The notes under the pieces are model-generated. The model searched no databases, was not told the DNA's origin, and saw only the letters and a list, made by a program, of their open reading frames with translations. A stretch of 64,000 bases of DNA from JBHYDC01 sp051861205 (GTDB lineage Bacteria > Pseudomonadota > Alphaproteobacteria > Rhizobiales > Pleomorphomonadaceae), in assembly GCA_051861205.1 (NCBI GenBank), contig JBHYDC010000005.1, positions 141,535 to 205,534 of the forward strand. The letters are read 5' to 3'. Numbering within the stretch: the stretch's first letter is position 1; each line of letters starts with the position of its first letter. Below are positions 43,821-53,164 of the stretch, piece by piece. The position numbers and the translations under genes were made by a program.

Positions 43821-45617
43821 TTAGAACGCATCGGCAGGAAGGGCCATGATGGAGGCCGATCCCGCCGAAATGCGGGCGAGATGCGCGCCGGTTTCGGGGA
43901 GCATGCGTTCGGCGAAGAAGCGGGCCATCACGCGTTTGCGTTCAAGGAAGGCGGTGCGGCTGTCATCACCGGTTTTCAGCGCCAAACCGGCTGTTTCAGC
44001 CATACGCACCCACATCCAGCCGAGCATGACAAGGCCAAGCAGGTGCATGTAGTCGGTGGAGGCGGCGCCGGCGTCATCGGGGTTTTTCGGGCCGTTGGCC
44101 ATAAACCACATGGTGGCCTTCTGGAGGTCGCCGACCGACTTTTGAAGAGCGGTGACAAGCGGGGCAAGATCGGGATCGGCGGCGCGGGCGGCGCAAAACG
44201 CGCCGAGTTCCTTGAACAAGGCCGTGATAGCCCGGCCGCCGTTCGCGGGCAGTTTGCGGCCAACCAGATCGAGCGCCTGGATGCCGTTCGCGCCCTCATA
44301 GATCATGGCGATGCGGGCATCGCGAACGAATTGCTCCATGCCCCATTCGGCGATGTAGCCGTGGCCGCCAAGCATCTGCTGGGCCATGACGGCGCATTCA
44401 AAGCCCTTGTCCGTCAGCACGCCCTTGATGACGGGGGTCATGAGCCCGAGGAAATCCTCGGCGGCGAGGCGTTCGGCCTCGATCTTCGAGCGGTGGGCCA
44501 CATCCGATTGCAGCGCGGTGTAGAGGACGAGCGCCCGCCCAGCGTCGACAATGGAACGGATCGTCATGAGCGTACGGCGCACGTCCGGGTGGACGATGAT
44601 CGGGTCGGCAGCGCGGTCCGGAGCCTTCGGGCCGGTGAGCGCGCGGCCCTGGATGCGGTCTTTGGTGTAGGCGGCGGCGTTTTGGTAGGCGACTTCGGCT
44701 TGAGCCAGCCCCTGGATGCCGACGCCGAGGCGGGCCTCGTTCATCATCGTGAACATGGCGCGCAGCCCCTTGTGGGCCTCGCCGATCAGCCAGCCGCGCG
44801 CGTTATCGTAGTTCATGACGCAGGTGGCGTTGCCGTGGATGCCCATCTTCGCCTCGATGGAACCGCAGGAAACGCCGTTTGGCGCTCCCGGATCCCCGGC
44901 CTCATCCGGCAGTCGCTTGGGCACGACGAAGAGCGAGATGCCCTTCACAGCCTCCGGCGCGCCCTGGATGCGGGCGAGAACGAGGTGGACGATGTTTTCC
45001 GTCAGATCGTGCTCGCCTGCGGAAATGAAGATCTTGGTGCCGGAGATAGCGTAGGAGCCGTCCCCATTCGGCACCGCCTTGGTGCGCAAAAGCCCGAGGT
45101 CGGTGCCGCAATGTGGTTCGGTGAGGTTCATGGTGCCGGTCCAGGCGCCGGACACGAGTTTGGGTAGATAAAGCGCCCTTTCGCGATCCGTGCCGTGGGC
45201 GGTGAGGGCCGCGATCGCGCCTTGGGTGAGGCCGGGATACATCGCCCAGGCCATGTTGGCAGAGGAGGCGAACTCGGACACGGCGGCGGCGAGCGTATAG
45301 GGCAGGCCCTGGCCGCCGACATCGGGATCGGCGGCAAGACCGACCCAGCCGGCGGCGGCGTAGCATTCATAAGCGGCCTTGAAGCCTTGGGGCGTAGTAA
45401 CGCGGCCATCGTCACGGCGGGTGCAGCCCTCGCGGTCGCCGATACGGTTCAGCGGCAGAAGGATCTCTTCGCAGAATCGCCCTGCCTCGCTGAGAATCGC
45501 TTCCACCGTATCGGGCGTGGCGTCGGCGAATCCTGGAAGGTCCGCGTGACGTTGCATTCCGAGAAGGTCGTTCAGGATGAAGAGTGTGTCTTCGAGCGGC
45601 GCGCGATAGATCGGCAT
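43821..45617 (-). CDS. Acyl-CoA dehydrogenase with C-terminal extension
   Basis: A 598-residue flavoenzyme performing the first oxidation of acyl-CoA. The N-terminal extension MPIYRAPLEDTLFILNDLL and the C-terminal ~140-residue domain (YMHLLGLVMLGWMWVRMAE) mark the large FadE-like subgroup rather than the 380-residue type. Landmarks are GTMNLTEPHCGTDLGLL, GTKIFISAGEHD, LGGHGYIAEWGMEQFVRDARI with the catalytic glutamate region, and IYEGANGIQALDLVGRKL. It heads the run acyl-CoA dehydrogenase, fadA, fadB; the promoter region upstream has a perfect palindrome, and a MerR regulator follows upstream. Confidence 0.95.
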   Translation of the reverse strand: MPIYRAPLEDTLFILNDLLGMQRHADLPGFADATPDTVEAILSEAGRFCEEILLPLNRIGDREGCTRRDDGRVTTPQGFKAAYECYAAAGWVGLAADPDVGGQGLPYTLAAAVSEFASSANMAWAMYPGLTQGAIAALTAHGTDRERALYLPKLVSGAWTGTMNLTEPHCGTDLGLLRTKAVPNGDGSYAISGTKIFISAGEHDLTENIVHLVLARIQGAPEAVKGISLFVVPKRLPDEAGDPGAPNGVSCGSIEAKMGIHGNATCVMNYDNARGWLIGEAHKGLRAMFTMMNEARLGVGIQGLAQAEVAYQNAAAYTKDRIQGRALTGPKAPDRAADPIIVHPDVRRTLMTIRSIVDAGRALVLYTALQSDVAHRSKIEAERLAAEDFLGLMTPVIKGVLTDKGFECAVMAQQMLGGHGYIAEWGMEQFVRDARIAMIYEGANGIQALDLVGRKLPANGGRAITALFKELGAFCAARAADPDLAPLVTALQKSVGDLQKATMWFMANGPKNPDDAGAASTDYMHLLGLVMLGWMWVRMAETAGLALKTGDDSRTAFLERKRVMARFFAERMLPETGAHLARISAGSASIMALPADAF

Positions 45618-45701
45618 GCAGTCTCTCCCTAGCCCCAGCCCCAGCTCACCCCAAGTCGCAGCGTCGCTGCCGACCAGCTACATCAACCGTAGCCGATCAT
45701 A

Positions 45702-45725
45702 CCTTCCGTTTGCGTAAACGGAAGG
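45702..45725. promoter_or_regulatory. Perfect 10-base inverted repeat, probable MerR operator
   Basis: CCTTCCGTTT (45702-45711) and AAACGGAAGG (45716-45725) are exact inverted copies around GCGT. On the minus strand the palindrome directly precedes TATGAT (45701-45696), a good -10 element, about 80 bases before the acyl-CoA dehydrogenase start. A dyad placed this way is typical of MerR-controlled promoters. No T-run follows, so a terminator is less likely. Confidence 0.65.
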
Positions 45726-45804
45726 CCATAACGTAAAAATCTTTACATGTCCGTAGGCCGGCTTCGTCCATCGGCCCGGTCTTTGCGAGGACCGGAGTGC
45801 AGGA

Positions 45805-46284
45805 TCAGCGCTGTCCGGACGCTTCCTTTTCCTTCAGGAGTCCGTTCACAACCGAGGTCGTGCGGCGCAGTTCGCTCAGCGCTTGTTCGATGTCCTTCTT
45901 TTGCCGTTCCAGCACGGCGATCTGCTCGTTGAAGCGGCCAAGCGCTACTTTGAGCTGGGTGACCTGACCGTCGCGCAGGTCGTAGAGATCCAGCATGTCC
46001 TTGATTTCAGTCAGCGAAAATCCAACACGCTTGCCCATCAGCACAAGCTTGAGCCGGGCGCGGTCGCGGCGCGAGTAAAGGCGGTTCAAGCCGTCGCGCT
46101 TGGGATTGAGGAGGCCCTTGTCTTCATAAAAGCGCAGCGTGCGCAGCGTTACGTCGAATTCGCGCGAGAGGTCGCCGATCGAGAACATCGCGGCCCGGCC
46201 GTGATCGCCGTCGTCGCCGTCAAGCGCTTCGGCCATGACGCTGCCAGGACCGAAGGCTTCTACGTTTTGCTCGGGAGATACCAT
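45805..46284 (-). CDS. MerR-family transcriptional regulator
   Basis: A 159-residue MerR protein. The winged helix-turn-helix FSIGDLSREFDVTLRTLRFYEDKGLLNPKRDGLNRLYSRRDRARLKLVLMGKRVGFSL is followed by a dimerising coiled coil (GQVTQLKVALGRFNEQIAVLERQKKDIEQALSELRR). No metal-binding cysteines are present, so an organic or acyl-CoA type effector is more likely. Alphaproteobacterial MerR regulators beside beta-oxidation genes (LiuR/AcdR-like) control fatty or branched-chain acid degradation; that fits here (inference). The start at 46284 has AGGTGA upstream. Confidence 0.9.
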   Translation of the reverse strand: MVSPEQNVEAFGPGSVMAEALDGDDGDHGRAAMFSIGDLSREFDVTLRTLRFYEDKGLLNPKRDGLNRLYSRRDRARLKLVLMGKRVGFSLTEIKDMLDLYDLRDGQVTQLKVALGRFNEQIAVLERQKKDIEQALSELRRTTSVVNGLLKEKEASGQR

Positions 46285-46580
46285 CGATTGTTCACCTGAT
46301 CTGCCAGGAAACAGCCGCAGCGCAGGCCATAGTTTCCCTTTACGTCATGTAGACCATGCCACTAAGCGCAGAGCCGGGCAACCGCCGTCGGCGCTCGTTT
46401 GGCTTCTCAAGCCTTTATTCATGCCTGTTAAAGCAAATTCACGAATGGGTATGTCGATTAACGACATCTTTACCCTGTTTGCAGAGAGTTCACCGGTCAA
46501 CGTCCGCTCGGCGATTGCCGATCGCAAGCATCGGACGGCGGTGAAGGAAGGGGCCGAATGGGCCCGCCGGGAGAATGAGC

Positions 46581-49500
46581 ATGTCGGCGCGATCCTTGTC
46601 CCGCAACGGCGGTAGAGCCGGTGAAACCCGACGCGAAGTTGAATTCGCGGCGGACGCCGGACTGACCGTTGACGAGTGGCTTGATGGCGGACGCGGCGGC
46701 TACAGCGAAGCGCCCCGCCGACGCCCGCAGCGAGACGAAGCGCCGGTGGGCCGCATTCTCGATTCGCTGGACAAGCTTGGCGAACGGATCCGCTCGCTTT
46801 CGGCCGACCGCGGCGATACCTCAGCTTCAAGCCGGACAAATGCGACGCGGCGTCCCGAACTGCGCCCGCGAGCGGAACCTGCCCGATATGGGGCCGGGCG
46901 TTCGCAGGCAGCCCTGGAACTCGACGAGGCCATCGAACAGATCGCCCGCAAACGCGACGACCTGGAGCGCAACACGCCCCGTCGCCGCAGCGAATCGGAG
47001 TATGCGCCGCGCCGTTTCGAGCGTGATGAACGGTCGAACCCTGCGCCCGGCTCCGACATCCGCGAACATCTTCGCAGCTTGAATGCCCACGCCGATACCA
47101 CGTCGAACCAGCTTCGCGCTCTATCGGACCGGCTGGATATGCTGCGCCGGAACGGCGGGGATGCGCAATGCGTCGCGGACCTGCGGGAGGAAGTGGCCCG
47201 GCTGAAGCAAACGCTTCGCAGCGAGTTGAACACCCGCCCGCTTCGCGATGCCGAGCGGAGCTATGACGATATCGTCGCCCGGCTGGATCACCTGCAAGGG
47301 GCGATCGAAAACCCCCATGCCGTGGCCGATCTCGTGCACCGGCTTTCGGACGTTCGGCGTCTGTTGACCGGATTGCCGACCGAAGCGCACATGCTGGCGA
47401 TCACAGACCGGCTGGACTCACTTGCCGAGCGGGTCACACGCTCCGAGGCCGATGGCGACGCGCTGCGCGAGATGGAACATCAGATGGCCGCGCTCGCCCG
47501 AGCGGTGGCCGGGCTGGACCAAGGCGCCATCATCGAAACCGTCGAGCGCCGGCTCGCCGACGTCAATCATCAACTCGTCGCGGTGGAACGCAAACTCGGC
47601 AGCTTCGGCGGGACCGAGCGCTTGCACGACGATATGGGCCGTCAGGCCGCGATCCTGTCTCAAGTCGCACAGCGTTCCGAACAGATCCCGCGCGTCGCCC
47701 ATGAGATGGAGCGGCAATCTGCCTCGGTGGACCGGATTGCCAAAACCGTCGACGCCCTGCCGCATTTCGCCGAAGCGATCGAGCGCCAGGCCTTTGCCTT
47801 CGACCGGATGTCGCGCAGCGTGGAGAGCCTGCCGAACCTTGCCTCCGACCTTGCGGCCGTCCGTAGCAACCTTGATGGCGGCAATGGGACCGTGCCTTTC
47901 GGTTTGGACGTGCTTGTGGGCCGGCTGGACGACCTTGCGAAGCGGATCGAGCAACCAGGCGCGGCGGGGCCGCTGGCCGACAGCGTTCTGGGCGACCGGC
48001 TGACCGAGATCCTCAGCCGCCTTGACGGTTTGCGTGGACCGCAGGATGCCGGCGCGATCGCTGATCTTGAGAGCCAGTTCGAACGTCTAGGGCGTGCGCT
48101 CGAAAAGCGTATCGAGCGAGCCGCGGATGCGGCGGGCCTCAACGGTGCTGTGCCGGCGGGAATGCTAGAAGCGCTCGGCCGGATCGAGGCGCATATCGGC
48201 CTCCCCCCCTCCGAAGACCGCTTCGAGGCGTTGAGTGGGCGGTTGGACGAGTTGACCCAACTCGTCAAGGCCTCGCGGGCCTCCATTGATGTCAGCGCTA
48301 TTCTAGAGGGCATCGCCAGCCTTCGCGAAGAAGTGGCCGAGCGTGCCGAACGCGCAAGTGGCGGGCTCGATCATGAGCTTCGCGGGCTTGCAGACCGGAT
48401 CGACCGCATTGCCTTGCCGTCGTTCGATGGCGCCGGTTTGGCGCGACTTGAGCGGCAACTCGCCGACGTCGTCGCCCGGATGGATGCGCGCCCGGACGAT
48501 ACGCGCGTGCTGGCCGACGCGCTAGCGCGGTTCGAACACACCATAGAGCGGGCCCTCTCGCCTGAACTTCTTGCCGAATATGCGGCCCGAATGGCCGGGT
48601 CGTCGCGGCAGGAGCCGAACGAGGGCATGGCGGCTGCCTTGGTTCAGGTGCAAAAGGACATCGCAGCGCTTCAGGACGATATCCGGAATAATGCGCGGCG
48701 GGATCGCGAAGTGATGCTGGCGCTCGGAGATGCCGTCGAGAGGCTCGCCAATCGCGATGAGCAGGCCACGGGCGCACGCGAGCCGCGCGGCGGCGGACGG
48801 GACGCGCAAAACTGGCAAGCGATCGAAAAGACCCTCGCGGATACCATTTCCAGGCGTGACGGCCCTGCGGCCGAGCCACCGTTGGACGCCCGCGAACCTG
48901 CACGCGGCCGGCGCGCAAACGGCGATCGGCGCGTAGAACCAACGATCTTGGCGAAAAAGCCGGCCGAAAGCGCAGCCTCCTCTCAAAACCTCAATGCGCC
49001 GCTGGAACCCGGCTCAGGCAAGCCGAAAGCGCGTGTTGCCGACCCGCGTGCGGCCATCGTCGAGACCCATCCCGCAGAGGAGCAAACCTCACGGGAGCCG
49101 ACAAAAGCCGATTTCATCGCGGCGGCGCGCCGGGCGGCGATGTCGGGCCAAACGGATCCACGCATCCCGTCCCGAAAAGCCCGGCCTGCACTGGAGCTGG
49201 AGAGCGAGGCAACCCCCAGCCGTTTCCTTTCGGCGCTGCGCAAGCATCGGCTGATGTTGGGCGTTGCGGCGGCGGTGATCATTGCAAGCATTACCGGCGT
49301 GCAACTGATCAAGGGCGTCTTGGCTACGAGTGGCCGGGAGACCGCCGACGTCAACGATGCCGCGCCGTCGCAGCCGGATGTCGCCAGTGCCGACGGAGGG
49401 GGAACGATCAACTTAGGGGCGCCTGCCGGCAAATCCCGGCCGGTCGCATCGGCGGCAATGCCCGATCAGGTTGCCATGCAGAGCGCTCCGATGGGTTCGC

Positions 49501-50528
49501 TCTCAACCTTCTCTGGCGGACGCGACTTTTCCGCCGCAGGCTCGCGTGACGCAGCAACCTCTGATGTGGGCGAGACGCTTCAGGCGAGTGCGCCCGATGC
49601 GGACATCAATGCCCGGCTAAGCGCCGGACAAAACCCCGTGCCGAAGGTTTTGACCGGACCGGCCGCACCGCTTCCGCCCGATTCCATGGGGCCGCTCGCC
49701 CTACGCAAAGCCGCTGCCGCGGGCGATGCCGTGGCGCAGTTCGACCTAGCAGCCCGGCTGACGGAAGGCCGTGGAACGGTGCAGAACCTTGCCGAGGCCG
49801 TGGTCTGGTATGAACGGGCAGCCAAAAGCGGACTTGCCCCCGCACAGTATCGCCTTGCCAGCCTGTTCGAAAAGGGCCAGGGCGTTGCGCGCAATCCTGA
49901 AGTCGCCGCCAAGTGGTACCGTTCGGCGGCGGAGGTTGGAAACGCGAAGGCGATGCACAATCTCGCGGTCATGAACGCGGAGGGTGCGCTCGGCAAGCCC
50001 GACTACAGCGCCGCCGCGACGTGGTTCCAAAAGGCCGCCGACTACGGTGTGCGCGATAGCCAATACAACCTCGCCATCCTGTATGCGCGCGGCCTTGGCG
50101 TTACGCGCGATCTCACGTCGTCGTATAAATGGTTCGCCCTCGCCGCCCAAGCCGGCGACGCCGATGCGGCGAAGAAGCGCGACGATGTGGCCCAGGTGCT
50201 CGACAAGGACGCGCTGGCCCGCGCCCGCCTCGCCGTTGAAACCTGGACGCGGAAAGAGCCGGCGCGCGCCGCCAACGAGGTCGACCTCAACAATGCAGTC
50301 TGGCGGACAGCGCCGCCGGACGAAACGGCCTCCGCACCGACGACCGATCCGATCTTGACCGCGCAAAAGCTGCTGGCCCGGCGCGGATATGACATTGGAT
50401 CCGCCGACGGCGTGATGGGCAAACGGACTCGCGAAGCGATCATCGATTTTCAAAGGCGGGCCGGTTTGGCTGAAACCGGGGAGGTGGATCAGCGCTTGAT
50501 CCAGGCTCTGGCGGAGCGGCCCCTCTGA
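46581..50528 (+). CDS. PodJ-like polar localisation protein with Sel1 repeats and peptidoglycan-binding domain
   Basis: A 1315-residue protein. The cytoplasmic part (1-885) is mostly long coiled coil (for example RLDHLQGAIENPHAVADLVHRLSDV, LADVNHQLVAVERKLGSFGG). One membrane helix follows at about 890-912 (LMLGVAAAVIIASITGVQLI), then periplasmic Sel1 repeats at about 1036-1190 (AVVWYERAAKSGLAPAQYRLASLFEKGQG) and a C-terminal peptidoglycan-binding domain at about 1240-1310 (AQKLLARRGYDIGSADGVMGKRTREAIIDFQ). This is the layout of PodJ of Caulobacter and rhizobia, which organises a cell pole. The start is ATG 46581 with GGGAGA six bases before; ATG 46575 is an alternative. Confidence 0.88.
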   Translation: MSARSLSRNGGRAGETRREVEFAADAGLTVDEWLDGGRGGYSEAPRRRPQRDEAPVGRILDSLDKLGERIRSLSADRGDTSASSRTNATRRPELRPRAEPARYGAGRSQAALELDEAIEQIARKRDDLERNTPRRRSESEYAPRRFERDERSNPAPGSDIREHLRSLNAHADTTSNQLRALSDRLDMLRRNGGDAQCVADLREEVARLKQTLRSELNTRPLRDAERSYDDIVARLDHLQGAIENPHAVADLVHRLSDVRRLLTGLPTEAHMLAITDRLDSLAERVTRSEADGDALREMEHQMAALARAVAGLDQGAIIETVERRLADVNHQLVAVERKLGSFGGTERLHDDMGRQAAILSQVAQRSEQIPRVAHEMERQSASVDRIAKTVDALPHFAEAIERQAFAFDRMSRSVESLPNLASDLAAVRSNLDGGNGTVPFGLDVLVGRLDDLAKRIEQPGAAGPLADSVLGDRLTEILSRLDGLRGPQDAGAIADLESQFERLGRALEKRIERAADAAGLNGAVPAGMLEALGRIEAHIGLPPSEDRFEALSGRLDELTQLVKASRASIDVSAILEGIASLREEVAERAERASGGLDHELRGLADRIDRIALPSFDGAGLARLERQLADVVARMDARPDDTRVLADALARFEHTIERALSPELLAEYAARMAGSSRQEPNEGMAAALVQVQKDIAALQDDIRNNARRDREVMLALGDAVERLANRDEQATGAREPRGGGRDAQNWQAIEKTLADTISRRDGPAAEPPLDAREPARGRRANGDRRVEPTILAKKPAESAASSQNLNAPLEPGSGKPKARVADPRAAIVETHPAEEQTSREPTKADFIAAARRAAMSGQTDPRIPSRKARPALELESEATPSRFLSALRKHRLMLGVAAAVIIASITGVQLIKGVLATSGRETADVNDAAPSQPDVASADGGGTINLGAPAGKSRPVASAAMPDQVAMQSAPMGSLSTFSGGRDFSAAGSRDAATSDVGETLQASAPDADINARLSAGQNPVPKVLTGPAAPLPPDSMGPLALRKAAAAGDAVAQFDLAARLTEGRGTVQNLAEAVVWYERAAKSGLAPAQYRLASLFEKGQGVARNPEVAAKWYRSAAEVGNAKAMHNLAVMNAEGALGKPDYSAAATWFQKAADYGVRDSQYNLAILYARGLGVTRDLTSSYKWFALAAQAGDADAAKKRDDVAQVLDKDALARARLAVETWTRKEPARAANEVDLNNAVWRTAPPDETASAPTTDPILTAQKLLARRGYDIGSADGVMGKRTREAIIDFQRRAGLAETGEVDQRLIQALAERPL

Positions 50529-50705
50529 GCGCGAGCGGCGGAGCGGCGGCGACGCGACATGGTTTTGCTATGAAATCGTGGCAAGGCACCTGATCGAAGC
50601 CGTCAGCCGCTCGTTTCCGGTGTTTGATGCCGTCTGCGGACCCGGTGTCGCCGGCGGCGAAAGCGCATAGGATCGTTCGCCAGCCGTGGCTCGGGAAGCG
50701 TCGCC

Positions 50706-51635
50706 TTGGATCTCTATCTGCCGATCGCGGAAATTCCGATCAACATCTTCGTGCTCCTCGGCATGGGGGCTGCGGTGGGGTTCCTGTCGGGCATGTTCGG
50801 TGTGGGCGGCGGATTCCTGCTGACGCCGCTGTTGATCTTTTCCGGCATTACGCCGGCCGTCGCGGTGGCCACCGTATCAAGCCAAATCGTGGCCTCGTCG
50901 GCCTCGGGCACGCTCGCTTACCTGCGCAAACAGGCGGTCGATCTCAAACTCGGTTGGTTTTTGCTGTCGTCCGGCATGGTGGGGTCCGGATTAGGCGTGG
51001 CGGTGTATACGCAACTGCGCCGGCAGGGGCAGCTCGACCTTGTCATCTCGCTCGCCTATGTCACCTTTCTCGGCACTATCGGTGCCTTGATGCTGGCGGA
51101 GGCGACGCGGGCGATCGCGGCACAGCGCAGCGGCAAGGCAAGGCCGACAAGCCGGCCGGTGAAGCATGCCTGGGCAAGTTGGCTGCCGCTGAAGGTGCGG
51201 TTCCATCGCTCCAAGCTCTATATCTCCGTCATTCCGGTGATCGCGCTTGGCATGTCGATTGGCTTTCTCGGCGCGCTGCTCGGTATCGGCGGCGGCTTCA
51301 TTATGGTGCCGGCGCTGATCTATCTCCTGCGGGTGCCGACGAACATCGTGATCGGCACCACGCTGATGCAAACGCTGGGCACGATGGCCTTCGCCACCGT
51401 CATGCAAGCCGCCACCAATCAGACCGTGGACATGGTGCTGGGCCTCTGCCTGATGGTGGGCGGAGTGATCGGCGCTCAATTCGGCGCGCGCGTCGGCGCC
51501 AAGCTGCGGGGCGAAACGCTGCGGGCGTTGCTCGGCTTGCTGGTGCTTTCCGTTGGCGTACGCTTCGCGATCGACCTGATCCTGAGGCCGGACGAGCTTT
51601 ACTCCATCACTCGCGTTTCGGGGGCCGGGCTATGA
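50706..51635 (+). CDS. Sulfite exporter TauE/SafE family permease
   Basis: A 309-residue membrane protein with two inverted half-repeats, each with the glycine-rich motif: GFLSGMFGVGGGFLLTPLLI and GFLGALLGIGGGFIMVPALI. About eight membrane helices. The family moves sulfite, sulfonates or other organic anions; the substrate is not known here. The start is TTG 50706, giving MDLYLPIAEIPINIFVLLGMGAAVG, the usual N-terminus of this subgroup. It overlaps the TIGR02186 gene by four bases (ATGA), a fixed pairing in alphaproteobacteria as I recall. Confidence 0.92.
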   Translation: MDLYLPIAEIPINIFVLLGMGAAVGFLSGMFGVGGGFLLTPLLIFSGITPAVAVATVSSQIVASSASGTLAYLRKQAVDLKLGWFLLSSGMVGSGLGVAVYTQLRRQGQLDLVISLAYVTFLGTIGALMLAEATRAIAAQRSGKARPTSRPVKHAWASWLPLKVRFHRSKLYISVIPVIALGMSIGFLGALLGIGGGFIMVPALIYLLRVPTNIVIGTTLMQTLGTMAFATVMQAATNQTVDMVLGLCLMVGGVIGAQFGARVGAKLRGETLRALLGLLVLSVGVRFAIDLILRPDELYSITRVSGAGL

Positions 51636-52396
51636 TCGGCCGCTTCGTGATGAGCCTTTTGGCCCTCGGCGCCTTGGCAAGCGGCGCGGTAGCCGAACAA
51701 TTGGTGACGGCGATTTCCAGCGATGAGGTGTCGATCACATCCAATTTCACAGGTTCCAAGGTGGTCGTTTTCGGCACGATCGAGCGCGATGCGCAGACCG
51801 TGGCGCGGACGGCGAGCTATGAGGTGGTGGTGTCGCTCTCCGGGCCGTTGAAGACGGTCGTGACGCGGCGCAAGGACCTGACAGGCTTTCTTTGGATCAA
51901 CCGTGATTCCGAGCGGATCCGCAGGGTGCCCTCGTTTCTGGCGGTGGCGTCCACCAGCCCGCTCGCCAGCATCGCAAGCGACCCTGTGCGGGCGCGCCTC
52001 GGCATCGGCCTCGACATGCTGCCGATCAACGCGCAGACGTCGCCAACACCACCGGTCCGTACGGATTTCGAGGACGCGTTCCTGCGCCTCATGCAAGCCA
52101 ACCGGCTCTATCAGCAGGACGAAAACGGGGTGGAGTTCCTGAGCGCGCAGCTCTTTCGCGCGCCGATCGCCTTACCCGCCAACGTGCCGGTTGGAACCTA
52201 TATCGCCAACGTGCTTCTGTTCCGCGATGGGACGTTGCTCTCGACCACGTCGAGCGAACTGGAAATCGGCAAGATCGGTTTTGAGCAACTGATGAGCGAA
52301 TTCGCCCGGCGCAACGGGCTGCTCTACGGCCTCACGACCGTCATCATCGCCTGCATCACCGGATGGGTGGCCGGTGTGGTGTTCCGGCGGGATTAA
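51632..52396 (+). CDS. TIGR02186 family membrane-anchored periplasmic protein
   Basis: A 254-residue protein with a signal peptide (MIGRFVMSLLALGALASGAVAEQ), a periplasmic beta domain (LVTAISSDEVSITSNFTGSKVVVFGTIERD, GFLWINRDSERIRRVPSFLAVAS, QLFRAPIALPANVPVGTYIANVLLFRDG) and a C-terminal membrane helix (LLYGLTTVIIACITGWVAGVVF). This is the TIGR02186 pattern, a family found as partner of TauE/SafE permeases. It overlaps the permease gene by four bases and the pdeM gene on the other strand by four bases. It probably assists transport (inference). Confidence 0.9.
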   Translation: MIGRFVMSLLALGALASGAVAEQLVTAISSDEVSITSNFTGSKVVVFGTIERDAQTVARTASYEVVVSLSGPLKTVVTRRKDLTGFLWINRDSERIRRVPSFLAVASTSPLASIASDPVRARLGIGLDMLPINAQTSPTPPVRTDFEDAFLRLMQANRLYQQDENGVEFLSAQLFRAPIALPANVPVGTYIANVLLFRDGTLLSTTSSELEIGKIGFEQLMSEFARRNGLLYGLTTVIIACITGWVAGVVFRRD

Positions 52397-53148
52397 TCCG
52401 GCAACAGCGCAGGCCCGCGCACGGGATAGACGCGGGTTTCGCCGATCATCCAGGCGATGAGGCGGGCGCGTTCGAACAAGCCGGCATAGGCGGCATCCAG
52501 CACATTGAGCCCGCCGGTATAAGCGCCGAAGGCCGGGAGGATGCAGCGCTGGCCGTCCGAGACGAAGGCACGGCGGCGGAGCGAGCGGCCGCGCGCGCCG
52601 ACCTTCGCGCAAGGATGGAGGTGACCGGCAACCTCTCCCGGCGACTTGCGCTTGGAGGGTTCGTGGCGGAACACGAGCGGGCCGACGGCAACCGTATCGC
52701 AAGGGGTTCCGCCGAGATCGCGGGGCGGTTCGGGGTCGTGGTTGCCGGTGACCCAAAGCCAATCGACGGAGGCGACCAGGGACCGCAGCCGGTCCTGATC
52801 GGCGGCAGCGAGGCGGCCTTCGGCTTTCCGGTCATGGAAGCTGTCGCCGAGTGCGACGACGCGGCGGGGGCTGAGGCGGCGGAGCAGGTCTTCCAAGTTT
52901 CGAAGGGTGGTGCGGGTGTCGTAGGGCGGCAGAAAGCTGCCACGCGCGGCGAAGGATGAGCCTTTTTCAAGGTGTAGGTCAGCCACCACGACGAGCCCTT
53001 CATCGGGCCAATGCAGCGCGCCCGAGCCGTCGAGACGAACGGCGGCGCCGTTCAGACGGATGAGACCGGCCTCGGTGAGCACGGCGGTTTCGTCCTCCGG
53101 ATGGGCGGCGGCGAGCGTCATGCCGCGCGGCCCGCCAAACAATGGCAC
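52393..53148 (-). CDS. pdeM: Ligase-associated DNA damage response endonuclease PdeM
   Basis: A 251-residue calcineurin-like metallophosphoesterase. The metal-binding motifs are VADLHLEKGSSFAARG, ALGDSFHDRK, WVTGNHDPEP and AGHLHP, the exact set of the PdeM subgroup, which is linked to ATP-dependent DNA ligase and the Lhr-type helicase in a DNA repair cluster. I use GTG 53148, with AAGG upstream; ATG 53121 in frame is also possible. It lies 16 bases behind the helicase gene. No ligase or MBL-fold exonuclease gene, the other usual members, is adjacent. Confidence 0.92.
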   Translation of the reverse strand: MPLFGGPRGMTLAAAHPEDETAVLTEAGLIRLNGAAVRLDGSGALHWPDEGLVVVADLHLEKGSSFAARGSFLPPYDTRTTLRNLEDLLRRLSPRRVVALGDSFHDRKAEGRLAAADQDRLRSLVASVDWLWVTGNHDPEPPRDLGGTPCDTVAVGPLVFRHEPSKRKSPGEVAGHLHPCAKVGARGRSLRRRAFVSDGQRCILPAFGAYTGGLNVLDAAYAGLFERARLIAWMIGETRVYPVRGPALLPD

Positions 53149-53164
53149 TCAACCTTGCCTGTCG

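Noticed and set aside
46447..46617. Short open frame MGMSINDIFTLFAESSPVNV... before the PodJ-like gene
   Set aside because: It overlaps the PodJ-like start in another frame, has no ribosome site, and shows no family character.
46700..50453. Several minus-strand frames opposite the PodJ-like gene
   Set aside because: They are antisense shadows of a single long coiled-coil coding frame with Sel1 and peptidoglycan-binding domains.
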